Shown: one piece after another, positions 32,141-40,688 of the stretch | Position numbering within the stretch: position 1 is the first letter of the stretch | How the letters are laid out: each line of letters opens with the position of its first letter | NCBI GenBank assembly: GCA_015146655.1 | Contig: VKHL01000079.1 | Location: forward strand, 62,001-126,000 | Source of the DNA: Ochromonas danica | Lineage: Eukaryota; Sar; Chrysophyceae; Chromulinales; Chromulinaceae | Direction: 5' to 3' | DNA length: 64,000 nt | Made by a program: the position numbers and the translations under genes | Notes under the pieces: generated by a model | What the model was told of the DNA's origin: nothing | What the model saw: only the letters and a program-made list of their open reading frames with translations | Databases searched by the model: none

Positions 32141-32383
32141 ACTCAGACACGGGTATTTGTAAGCATTCTCTCCTCACCACAATAGTGGTTCCCGCTCATG
32201 CAACTCCGTAGCAGCTAGCTTAGGAATAGACAAATAGCGATACAATTCGTCTACAGAAGAGTCTGCCTCTTGCAGAGATACAAACATATCGCGAAACAAC
32301 ACCGAACGCTTTTCTGATTTAGTCACAGCAGGAGTAGGGTTAGTAGGAGTAGGTGTGCTGGTAGTAGTAGCTGTGGGTACAGG

Positions 32384-32690
32384 CTACTTGATGGCAGCTA
32401 CCATAGCCCTTAGCTTCTCAACAATGCTGCCCTTCACCTCGTCCCCCATCATGTGACCTTTGTAGTACGGATCCAACACATAAGCCAGCCAAATGTTGTC
32501 AGGCAAATGCGAAATCCCATTCATAGTGAATAATCTCTTTAATATTAGATCATAGTCAGCGGGATGGTGACTTCTCAGGTGCTTCGCGAGCCCCATCGTG
32601 TTTCCATCAGTTCGTGGGACTTTAAAGCTCACCTTCTTGCATTCTTCGTTGTTGCAATAGGCACACCCCTAACTAGTGGTGAAATACCGG
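32384..32690 (-). pseudogene. hAT BED zinc finger fragment
   Basis: C-x2-C ... H-x4-H BED-type finger (CAYCNNEECKK, then GLAKHLRSHH) joined after few residues to a stretch that normally lies hundreds of residues later (LAYVLDPYYKG), then a stop. A stop also precedes the finger, so the 5' end is lost. Confidence 0.85.
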
Positions 32691-33008
32691 CTCCAGACTG
32701 ACATTATTTTAATTAGGTATCTTTATTTGGATACAAAGTCAAGCTCTTCGCGACTAAAGACTTCATGACTGGGCACCTTTCCGTATCGTATCGGTTTTGG
32801 GGGCTGCCGATCGATACCAATATCGGTATCGTATCGGGTCAAAAACGATACGATACGACACCGATACCTGGCCCTACTCATACAGCAGCTGTACACAGCC
32901 AGATGGCCAAACAGCCAGCCCAGCCCAAAAAGGCAAACTTCCAGCTTCTCAGATCTGGCACGGTTGGCAGCCAGCAGCAGCAAACCAGCAAAGCAGGCAG
33001 TGATAGTG

Positions 33009-33452
33009 ATGATGATTGGCGTCTTACTGTCCATTATCTGCTTGCTATGCATTCAATATGCTTGCACCTACCAATGGCCCTCGATAAAAGCGAGTGGAAG
33101 CTTGCAACGATTTCGTTCGCCTGTCGCCCTAATGGCTTCAAAGCCAGGCGACTCCTTCCAACGCTGGACCAATAGCAGATACAGTGAGGAAGACTTGGAA
33201 AAGATGTGGAGAGATCATGACTTCTTGCTTACAATAGGCTCGAATGGCGTGTCTCCCTCTCATGGGAGCTCGTTGAAAGACTTGATCAGCCACCACTCGG
33301 TGGTCAAGGTGAAGCTGGCCTCTGACCGCCTCAACCCTTTGGACATCTCCAAGCAGCTGCTAGCTGTGAGTAATTTACAAGACGTTGTAGAGATATTGGA
33401 AATAAGGCGAAGGGGGTTTTCATTAGCTAAGAAGGCAGAGGCTGGGGTGTAA
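33009..33452 (+). CDS. Single CRM (YhbY-like) domain protein, plastid leader
   Basis: 147 residues. The C-terminal ~80 residues fit the CRM/YhbY RNA-binding fold: FLLTIGSNGVSPSHGSSLKD, a VVKVKLASDRLN strand, DISKQLLAV and VVEILEIRRRGFSLAKK. In bacteria YhbY binds pre-ribosomal particles; in plastids CRM proteins act in group II intron splicing or ribosome maturation. The N-terminus has a hydrophobic signal (IGVLLSIICLLCIQYACTYQ) followed by a Ser/Arg stretch, consistent with plastid import. Two adjacent ATGs (33009, 33012) are both possible; the frame upstream has no ATG. The hAT element ends about 130 bases before it, so its promoter has been displaced or split by the insertion. Confidence 0.78.
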   Translation: MMIGVLLSIICLLCIQYACTYQWPSIKASGSLQRFRSPVALMASKPGDSFQRWTNSRYSEEDLEKMWRDHDFLLTIGSNGVSPSHGSSLKDLISHHSVVKVKLASDRLNPLDISKQLLAVSNLQDVVEILEIRRRGFSLAKKAEAGV

Positions 33453-33938
33453 CTTTATTCATGCAAACATGTGCACCGAACAGACAGTAGACTATCCCCC
33501 TCACACCGCGGCATAGACAAATAGAGTCACAGAGAGTCCAGCGATCATCTAAGAAGAGTTGTTGTACGACCACTAGAGAACATCGAAACAGACATTTCCT
33601 CGACCAGATGCTGCGGTACTATCTTCAACCACTTCCACTACTACCAGAATCTTTCTTGTCCATAACAACACTACAAACTGTCAGATTGAAATAGTGGCTA
33701 GTAGCTACAATTAAGTTGTACACCAATAGGCGACTGTAGCTATCCTTCTCCCTATTTATCTCCTCATAAAGGAAAGTGATAGATCACGAGTTATATTACA
33801 AGAGTTACAAACAATGCTATACATTACAGTAATTGACGGAGAAGAAGCCAGTCTCACACTGGCTCTAATTGATTTAAGTGCTATATACAATAACATGTAT
33901 ATAATATGTATGGAGACAATAAACTGCCTTGCAGGTAT
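33453..33938. other. Convergent intergenic region
   Basis: 486 AT-rich bases between the CRM gene and the small secreted protein gene. I see no gene, only likely 3' UTRs. Confidence 0.5.
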
Positions 33939-34271
33939 CTAGACAGTGATGATAGTGTCAATCATGTTTTCTAGACGATAGGAGTACTCGTCAGAGAGAG
34001 GCTCAGAGTGCAGCGAGATCTTCCTCTTCTTGGGGGACCACGCACTGGCTGCACTACTGGAGAAGGCCTTCACCTGCTGGCCGATGATCTTCATGGAGTT
34101 CAAGGCCAAACTATAATCTAGAGACCTGGCTTTGCGGATGGAATAGCTATAGATGGGCATACTGGATCCTTCAATACGATGGACACTGCCTCTTCGGGCG
34201 ATCACAGTATGGAGAAGCAGAGAGACAGCGATAAATAGAGAAAACAGAAACGTTGAACGGCTCCTCGACAT
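33939..34271 (-). CDS. Small secreted or plastid protein, unrecognised
   Basis: 110 residues from a real ATG. The N-terminus MSRSRSTFLFSLFIAVSLLL is a signal peptide, with possible cleavage after TVIA. The mature part is basic and Ser-rich (RRGSVHRIEGS, AWSPKKRKISLHSEP) and ends in a short hydrophobic strand (DTIITV). I recognise no family. It could be a secreted peptide or a small plastid or endomembrane protein. Supported by leader and length only; no intron. Confidence 0.5.
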   Translation of the reverse strand: MSRSRSTFLFSLFIAVSLLLHTVIARRGSVHRIEGSSMPIYSYSIRKARSLDYSLALNSMKIIGQQVKAFSSSAASAWSPKKRKISLHSEPLSDEYSYRLENMIDTIITV

Positions 34272-34691
34272 CGTAAAAGAGAGAAAAAGGGTATGATATA
34301 GGGTCAGTGAATGTCAGTTCAGTTGGGCTTTTGATTGTGTCCAGGAGGAAATCAATGCAATTAATTCTCTTGGAGAAGGGCGAGAATTCTGCCGTGCCGA
34401 TGGCTGAAAGCGCTCAGAGCATTCTGGCTCCCTGGATTTCTGACTCTTCTCTCCTCCATCTGGCTTTAACATCCCCTTCAACAGGAGTGCAACATCTTGC
34501 ATGAAGTGAAGCTGCTGAACAACAAGCAGGACGAACAAATAAGATGTTGAGGTAGGCACACAACCCACGGGTCTAAGAACTCGACTCATGCGGAGTGTTC
34601 TTCAAGTGGGGCAGAAGAGAACCATTATGGTATCTCGTCACTTCAGTCACAATCAAATCATCTCTGACTCTACTAACCTAACTTGATCAAC
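34272..34691. other. Divergent intergenic region with a doubtful 91-codon frame
   Basis: 420 bases between the small secreted gene and the SDR. A minus-strand frame from a true ATG (34589-34314) codes for a 91-residue peptide with one hydrophobic stretch (YLFVLLVVQQLHF) and a Ser/Lys/Glu-rich rest. No family is recognised, so I do not call it as a gene. Confidence 0.4.
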
Positions 34692-35574
34692 ATGACTCAC
34701 TCCAGAACTTTCCTCATCACTGGTAATTGCAGTATCTTCCAGTAGTATTGTGCAAGCATACCTCATGACCTCATACCTGATTCTTTCATTCAATTTGTGT
34801 GGTCACGTAGGTGCTTCGCGAGGTATTGGCCTTAATCTTGTCTCCCATATCCTGGCCACTCACTCTCAGGATCGAGTGATCGCAACCTATCGCGATCTGT
34901 CTTCGAGTCCGCAACTTGCCGAGCTGACCAAGACCTACTCCAAAGACCGCTTACTCATCTTTCCCTTGGAGGCTTCTTCTGAGGAGTCTCACTTGAAGCT
35001 AAAGGAAGCTGTGGAGGCAGCAGGTGTGACAGCAATTGATATCCTCATTGCCAATGCTGGTGTGATGGGATCAAACTATGGCTCTGCGGTGACCACCACA
35101 GCAGCAGATTATGAAGACGTTTGGAGAATCAATGTCTTGGGCTGTCTCTATACTTTGCAGACCTTTCATGAGCACGTCTTGAGAAGCAAAGTGAAGGTGG
35201 CGGTCGTGGTATCGTCCATATTGGGCTCTTTGACTATTCTCCCTCAAACTGTTGGCCTTGGAGTGGTCTCAGCTTACCGTGTATCCAAGACAGCGCTTAA
35301 CATGCTTGCTGCCACCTACGCTGAGGATACTAACTTCAAGACCGCTGGAGGAAAAGTGCTCATTCTTCATCCTGGATGGGTGCAGACCGAACTTGGAGGT
35401 GCCAAAGCTCCCACTACAGTGACAGAAAGTGTTACCGGCATCTTGCAAGTTCTTGACCAAGCCACTCAAGTTCAGCTTCTTGGGAGCGTCAAGGACTCCT
35501 CAGACTATGAGAAGAAATTGAAGGAGCAATCTCATGTTTTCGTGGATTTCCAAGGCAACTTATTGCCCTGGTAG
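34692..35574 (+). CDS. Short-chain dehydrogenase (C-factor/sniffer carbonyl-reductase group)
   Basis: 264 residues from exons 34692-34722 and 34811-35574; the intron splits the coenzyme motif, which reads TG/ASRGIG after splicing. NANAGVMG-type ANAGVMG, the catalytic serine in VVSSILGS, and YRVSK with Tyr and Lys complete the SDR set. HPGWVQTELGG is the typical C-factor ending. This subgroup reduces carbonyls with NADPH. The first ATG MTHSRTFLITG starts directly at the fold, so the enzyme is cytosolic. Substrate unknown. It converges on RBMX2. Confidence 0.92.
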
Positions 35575-35779
35575 AGCGCGTATCTTATTGCCTGCCGTCT
35601 AAATCAAATACAGAATAACCTGATCGCCAAGCATTGTATATGATGTACAGTGCGGTCTCCATGATAGTTAACTTCATGATAATTAAACTACAATCATAAC
35701 CTTTGTTTAGCCACCATCATACATGTCGTGTCACCTCACTGTACATCCAACTAGGATTAACACTCCTCTGCGTCATTCT

Positions 35780-36808
35780 TCACCTCACTCTATTAAGTCC
35801 TGCTATACCAGACAACTCATCTCTGCGTTTCTCTGTCAAGCCTCCAATTTCTTCTTTCGAATGCAACACTTTCCCCGTGGCAATACTGACCTTCTGCTGA
35901 GGGGCCACGGATGGGTCGCGATTGCCTCTCCAGGAAGCCACAGCACCCTCAGTGAATGGAGGGAAAGAAGAAGAAGGGTTGGGAGGATTTCTTCGAGATG
36001 AAGATCCTCGCTGATCGTCGACAGAAAGACTTTGCACTGCCATGACTCGGTCATCGCGTTTATATTCCTCATGATGAAGCCTGCGACTAGGAGATCTCGA
36101 CTCACTCCTTCTCTCCTCTCTAGCTCGTTCCTCTCTATCTCTACCTTTGCCTCTACCCTCCTTGAGGTCGCTATCTTCCTCTTCTTCTTCCTCCCGCCTC
36201 CTCTTCTTGTGCTTTTTGCTCTTCTTCTCCTTCTTTTTCTTCTCTTTCTTCTTCCCTGATCTACTACTCCTACCGCTATCTTCCTCATCTATATCTTCTT
36301 CCTTCTCCTTGGAGTTATCCCAGAGGTTGACTCCTTTGACGATGTCGTGGTGGCTGGCCAGCTCTTGGTTCTTGTAGGCGTGGCCTGGCCCCAGGCGAAG
36401 CTCAGCCTGAGGGTTGCTCTTCAGCATCTCCTCCTCCTGCTCCCGAATATGCTTGGGAAGTTTATAATTTTCCACGTGATCACACCTTAGCATTCTGCCC
36501 AAGAGCTTCATGCCATTGAAGTTGTCCACAGCAAGGATGGTGCTGCGGTGGTCCTCATATTTGACAAAAGCAAAGCCCTTGGACTTGCCCGTTTCTTTCT
36601 CACGTACAAGATGAATATCTTCAATCTCACCCCATTGACTCATGACACAGATTAAATCTCCTTCGGTCAACTCATAGGAGAAGCCTCCCAAGTAGACCCA
36701 GGCACTCTCTTGATACTTCTCATGCCAGGAGCCTTTGGTAATTCCACCAAGAATGCCATTCTTCAGCTCTTGTTCATTTATGCTCTCCACATTTCGAATG
36801 TTGTTCAT
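35780..36808 (-). CDS. RBMX2: RBMX2/Ist3 splicing factor
   Basis: Subunit of the RES complex and 17S U2 snRNP that helps early spliceosome activation. The 342-residue protein has an N-terminal NEQEL..G, SWHEKYQESAWVYLGG, then an RRM with RNP2 VYLGGFSY and RNP1 KGFAFVKYE (about residues 37-115), and LRCDHVENYKLP after it, all diagnostic. The rest is Lys/Arg/Glu/Ser-rich (nuclear localisation and disorder), with serine-arginine stretches. The ATG at 36808 is unique. It shares a 156-base divergent promoter with the JmjC/TPR gene, which carries TTAAGTTAATAAAAACGCG and a TTGGCGCCAA palindrome. No intron. Confidence 0.94.
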   Translation of the reverse strand: MNNIRNVESINEQELKNGILGGITKGSWHEKYQESAWVYLGGFSYELTEGDLICVMSQWGEIEDIHLVREKETGKSKGFAFVKYEDHRSTILAVDNFNGMKLLGRMLRCDHVENYKLPKHIREQEEEMLKSNPQAELRLGPGHAYKNQELASHHDIVKGVNLWDNSKEKEEDIDEEDSGRSSRSGKKKEKKKKEKKSKKHKKRRREEEEEEDSDLKEGRGKGRDREERAREERRSESRSPSRRLHHEEYKRDDRVMAVQSLSVDDQRGSSSRRNPPNPSSSFPPFTEGAVASWRGNRDPSVAPQQKVSIATGKVLHSKEEIGGLTEKRRDELSGIAGLNRVR

Positions 36809-36884
36809 TGGCTGGCCTTGCTTTCTTCTTCTTCTTCTGCTCCTCTATCCTGCTTTGTTGGCGCAGCAGTTTTTCAGTGCGATG

Positions 36885-36955
36885 TCTTCTTAAGTTAATA
36901 AAAACGCGTTGTTTGCTTGCTTTTCCAACCCGCAGGAGTTGAAATTGGCGCCAAT
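36885..36955. promoter_or_regulatory. Divergent promoter motifs: TTAAGTTAA, AAAACGCGTT, TTGGCGCCAA
   Basis: Between the RBMX2 and JmjC/TPR starts lie TTAAGTTAATAAAAACGCGTT (MluI cell-cycle-box-like core) and, about 40 bases on, the palindrome TTGGCGCCAA (E2F-like). Function is inferred from resemblance only. Confidence 0.45.
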
Positions 36956-36964
36956 TACAGGGGA

Positions 36965-38434
36965 ATGAGTGTCGGAACGGAGAATCCGAGAATAAGAAGG
37001 AGCGGTCTGCAAAGTAGTTTGACCCCTAGAAGAGTTGGATGGGCGGATCCTTCTCCTCCTCCTTCGCCTCCCCATCCAGTAGGAGGAGGAGGTGCAGGAT
37101 CACCCGCAAGGTCTCCTGCTTCATCATCGACTCAATGGAGCCGCACCTCTTTCAAACTCTCCAAACCCAGGCCTTCTAAAACAAGATACCTCACTCGTAG
37201 TGAGGTCTTAGGGATCTCCTTGTCCATTGTTTTGTCCTTCCTCGTGGCCGCCTCTGTGGCTTTCATCATCTACCTCGCCACCCCCTTGGCCTACCACCAC
37301 ATCAACCTCTTCGTCAGTGATGTCACTGAGATTGCTCAAGCTATGCGAGACGGCCCATCTTCCCCTCGAAACAGTGCGGGGAAGCAGTCCACGAAGATCT
37401 TCTCTCTGCGCTCCATGGATAAATCTCTCTTACCCTCTACACCAGCTCTGATTTCTCTTTCTGATGGCGCTGCCTTGGAGAAGAGGCTAGAAGAGATGTC
37501 ATTTGCCAGTGGATGGAGGGATATCTCGATTTGGTCGATGGGCAAGTGTTTTGATCGGAAGGACTCCTCGCCAGCAGCTCGCATTTCCCTCCACTTGCTC
37601 GCCTCGAACCACTCCTTTGATCTTCCTTCGTTAAACTTGGAGAAAGGTCAACATTACTGTGCTATAGAGGATGAGAGTATGCTAGTCGAGGAAGTGATAG
37701 GGGAGGAAATGGGCATTGGTGGCTCTTTTCTTGACTTGAAGTATCTCAGGCCTGCGGTGCGTCTGTCTGTCGAAATAATGCAGCCAGAGCTGAAAGGTAG
37801 CAATTTCCATGCCGAGCCCGCTAGTTTGACCTACCTGGTGGAAGGGAAGCGGCATTGGGTGCTCTTTCCTCCTCTTCATGGGCCGCATCATGGTTACAGT
37901 CCACAATGGCCACTGCAGTTGTGGCTTAGACGGAGAGATGAAAGAGATGGGCATATGATCAGCATAACCCAACACGCTAGACAATGGATCTATGTACCTG
38001 ATGGTTGGTTGTGGGCTACTATGACCGAAGGCGAGGAAGCATCTATTGCGCTTAGTCTTCTCGCCAGGCAACCTTCCAGGCAAACCTTTTTATACTTCCT
38101 TATGGAAGGTGACATCAAAATGAAGCAGGGAGACTATACTGCCGCAATTCGCATCTATAAGCTGGGACTGGGCGTATCACGCCATATTGATCTTCTTCTT
38201 CGATTAGCTGAAGCACACATCGGTCTGCAAGCCTTTACAGCTGCTGAAGAGCTTTTGCGAGATGCTATTCGCCTCAATCCTCGACACTGTCTTGCGTATG
38301 GAAAGCTCATTGAGATTCTAGTACTCCATGGGAATCGAGATGTCAGCGATGCCATTGCCGATTTGCTGCACCAAGCAGAGTCTCATGGTGTGAAGGAAGA
38401 GGTTCTTCGTCTCGCAGACGAGGCTTTGCGCTGA
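36965..38434 (+). CDS. Membrane-anchored JmjC/cupin-like protein with TPR tail
   Basis: 489 residues, no introns. A Pro-rich cytosolic head leads to one membrane span (ISLSIVLSFLVAASVAFIIY, about 85-110). The lumenal part has a JmjC/cupin_8-like core: NFHAEPASLTYLVEGKRHWV, where His and Glu match the first two iron ligands, and WIYVPDGWLWATM, where the position usually holding the third histidine (GWWH) is Trp. So hydroxylase activity is doubtful. The tail has about two TPRs (GDIKMKQGDYTAAIRIY..., HIGLQAFTAAEELLRDAI). ER or Golgi is likely. The start is the first ATG; the fold call rests on the WVLFPP and VPDGW landmarks. Head-to-head with RBMX2. Confidence 0.72.
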   Translation: MSVGTENPRIRRSGLQSSLTPRRVGWADPSPPPSPPHPVGGGGAGSPARSPASSSTQWSRTSFKLSKPRPSKTRYLTRSEVLGISLSIVLSFLVAASVAFIIYLATPLAYHHINLFVSDVTEIAQAMRDGPSSPRNSAGKQSTKIFSLRSMDKSLLPSTPALISLSDGAALEKRLEEMSFASGWRDISIWSMGKCFDRKDSSPAARISLHLLASNHSFDLPSLNLEKGQHYCAIEDESMLVEEVIGEEMGIGGSFLDLKYLRPAVRLSVEIMQPELKGSNFHAEPASLTYLVEGKRHWVLFPPLHGPHHGYSPQWPLQLWLRRRDERDGHMISITQHARQWIYVPDGWLWATMTEGEEASIALSLLARQPSRQTFLYFLMEGDIKMKQGDYTAAIRIYKLGLGVSRHIDLLLRLAEAHIGLQAFTAAEELLRDAIRLNPRHCLAYGKLIEILVLHGNRDVSDAIADLLHQAESHGVKEEVLRLADEALR

Positions 38435-38803
38435 CTGCTGCGATCATTTTCTCTCTTGTGCTCATGTTGTATATAATTCACATATGCCTTTGTTGTGGTG
38501 CAGAACTTAACTTAATGTGAAGAAGTTTATCAAGTTTTTTGTTAATTAAAGAAATCCAGATTGCGGCAGGCAGTACATTAGTGCCGGGGATGCGGCATTA
38601 AACGTGCCCGCTCAATACACATTATCATTTTGCCTGATAGCCGATTTTATGACAACTAGCCAGACGGAAGGAGACAAATAACTACTACAGGCTATAATAC
38701 ATCTAAGAATAGGCAAAGGCAGAGAGTATAAACAGTAGCGGCAGGGTAAAGACCAACAAAATTCAACCCAGAGAAGAATGGAAGAAAATGAAGCTCAGGA
38801 GAC
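38435..38803. other. Convergent intergenic region
   Basis: 369 bases between two converging genes. Contains a near-repeated GTGCCGGGG.../GTGCCCGC stretch near 38580-38610. No gene seen. Confidence 0.45.
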
Positions 38804-39979
38804 TCACAAGGCTTCAGCAATGACACGCACTATCTGGTTGTATTCGTCGAAAATGAAGTCTGTCTTGCGGCGATAATTGACAAGCCCTTCCTTCAGAACA
38901 GTTGCTTCCATCATGCGGGTAGGTCGCAACTGAGTGGACCGAGAAGGTTGCGTTCTGGGAGTCCCCATCTTATTTTTATGCAGATCATCGTTGTATGTGG
39001 TCTTATTTTGAAGTTCAGGAAGCACATCAGCGGATAAAGAATTAGAAGAAGAATGATGTTGAAGGCTCTGTACGCGCTGACTTTCTTGGAAACGCTCAGC
39101 CACTGTTGGATGCACACGCTCTGCAATATCATGAACCAACTGAATGCTCGCCATTGCAGGAGTACTCGACATGTAAACGTCCTTGTTCATGTGGGCTTTG
39201 ATCTGTTTGAGGACGGTCTCGAGAGGATAAGGGAAAACCTTGGTACCCCGGAAATTGTAGGTACAGGCAACTTTATCTTCCTCATTTTCAGTGGAGACGA
39301 CTTTCCACACGCCATCAGGGAATGCTTCCATCATGAGGGAATAGGAGATCATAAGATCTGCTTTGCCATAGATAGGATCCTTGATGTCGGGCGACATGTA
39401 CATGACTCGTTCATGACAGTTCTCGCGAATGACCTTAGCCAATGTGCCCATGTCACTGAAGTTGAGGCATCTCATGAACTTGACCACAATATCCTTTCTA
39501 ACTTTGCAGCGCTCTTCGAAGGTCATTTGGGGAACAACTGGTCGAGCAATCTTCTCCGCAATAGAGCTGACTTTCCCTCCACTCGCTGCCACGGACTCGG
39601 CAATAATTCGTTCGAAATTACTAGGACGCATCATTTTGACCATTTGTGCCGTCTCCTCAGCCTCATAGGAATAGATATCCGAGCAGAATGAGTTATACTT
39701 ACTACTATGAATAGGTGCTGTTGTTACAATCTGTTTTGAGGCAACAGGAGGAGCAGGAGGCAGAGGCTGCTCTCGCTTGTGCTTCCGGCTGGTGGAGTTG
39801 GCCAAGGAGGACTCATCCGAATCGACCATATCAAAGAAATCAAAACCATCGTTGGTTCCCATGTCATTGGCAAACAATGAGAGGACTTGATCATAATCTG
39901 TAGAGTCTGTGAGGGCTTCCCAATCGATATCAAACTGATCGAATTGGTCGTGATGAGACTGCTGCTGTTGATAACTCAT
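38804..39979 (-). CDS. NTF2/SnoaL-like domain protein, unrecognised family
   Basis: 391 residues, no introns. The Gln/Asp-rich N-terminus (MSYQQQQSHHDQFDQFDIDW, then a DFFDMVDSDES acidic stretch) resembles an activation domain. A basic patch (SRKHKREQ) and a Pro run follow. Residues about 165-265 look like an NTF2/SnoaL cone: VVKFMRCLNFSDMGTLAKVI, HERVMYMSPDIKD, GKADLMISYSLMMEAFPD and a WKVV strand. The C-terminus ends KTDFIFDEYNQIVRVIAEAL, which fits the last strand. I cannot name the family; lineage-specific NTF2-like proteins are common in stramenopiles. It could be a nuclear regulator or a scaffold. The start is a unique ATG. The 709-base region upstream is shared with leuB. Confidence 0.62.
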   Translation of the reverse strand: MSYQQQQSHHDQFDQFDIDWEALTDSTDYDQVLSLFANDMGTNDGFDFFDMVDSDESSLANSTSRKHKREQPLPPAPPVASKQIVTTAPIHSSKYNSFCSDIYSYEAEETAQMVKMMRPSNFERIIAESVAASGGKVSSIAEKIARPVVPQMTFEERCKVRKDIVVKFMRCLNFSDMGTLAKVIRENCHERVMYMSPDIKDPIYGKADLMISYSLMMEAFPDGVWKVVSTENEEDKVACTYNFRGTKVFPYPLETVLKQIKAHMNKDVYMSSTPAMASIQLVHDIAERVHPTVAERFQESQRVQSLQHHSSSNSLSADVLPELQNKTTYNDDLHKNKMGTPRTQPSRSTQLRPTRMMEATVLKEGLVNYRRKTDFIFDEYNQIVRVIAEAL

Positions 39980-40688
39980 TTTTTCTGAAGAAAGACTTTA
40001 TTTCCTTGGCACAAAAATCACTGTAGAAAGAGAGAAAGAAGAGAGCGCGTCCTGCTCTGCCTAAGAGGCAGTAAGATGGAGGAGGAGGGATGGGGCAGAA
40101 AAAAGATGATGACCGAATAGATTCTGTCCAGGTCAGCTCACCACAAAGAAGGCGTGGGCAGGGCGGCGGCGGGGCGAGGCTGCGGGGTGAAGGGCTTAAC
40201 TTGCCCTTCCCAGGCGGTGTGCCACGAGGGGGAGGCTTCCATGTTCAACCGCAAAGGCTTGGCTATTTGGAAATCTAGCTGAAATTAATAAGCAGGAGAA
40301 ATGGTTACACTTTAATGGACCAATTAGCAAAACTATACGAAAATTAGCTATCATTTCCAATGAAATAATCAACAATACTTTCTCAAATTAAGAACACCGA
40401 GTGATAAGCAAGGAATGTATAAATCACATTTCTAGAGATAATAAACTAAGTGTCCTACCATTTAATCTAAATATCAATATGGTATATTCATAACGCTAGC
40501 GCTCTATTTAGGCATTCACAGCAGTTCGCAAAACATGTCATCACTTTTGCTCACCCAGTCAAGCATATGTGTGCAAGTGCAATAAAACGCGTTTCTTTGA
40601 AGTGAGCGAGCAGCACTCTGCCGCTGTCATGCAGTTGCAATTCGACTAGTCCAAAGTGAAGATATTTCTCAACCACCAAGCAGATCTC
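39980..40688. other. Long divergent intergenic region with GC-rich patch
   Basis: 709 bases between the NTF2-like gene and leuB. A GC-rich patch (40140-40240) contains a 62-codon plus-strand frame from ATG 40090 that I do not trust. GGCTATTTGGAAATCTAGCTGAA at about 40257 recurs in part near 26233. AAAACGCGTTT lies at 40584-40594, about 100 bases before the leuB ATG. Confidence 0.55.

Larger units (their letters stand above)
31744..32876 (-). mobile_element. Internally deleted hAT DNA transposon
   Basis: 1133 bases bounded by a perfect 8-base target duplication CTCATACA (31736-31743 and 32877-32884) and 16-base terminal inverted repeats TAGGGSCAGGTATCGG with one mismatch. Both ends are dense in CGATAC/GTATCG words, likely transposase sites; a GGTTTT(T)GGGGG..CCGATCGATAC block near each end lies in the same orientation rather than inverted. 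On the minus strand are a BED zinc finger remnant (CAYC...HLRSHH, about 32660-32555), a short WLAYVLDPYYKG piece, a stop, and the C-terminal hAT dimerisation block (CIPATAASSERLFSLSG, 32140-31892). Most of the catalytic core is missing, so it cannot move itself. Intact duplications suggest a recent jump. It sits in the promoter between two plastid-protein genes. Confidence 0.95.

Noticed and set aside
34314-34589. 91-codon minus-strand frame from a true ATG
   Set aside because: No domain, overlaps another frame on the opposite strand, sits in a divergent promoter; not enough support for a gene.
40090-40278. 62-codon Arg/Gly-rich frame in the leuB upstream region
   Set aside because: Composition follows the local GC-rich patch and lacks any family signal.
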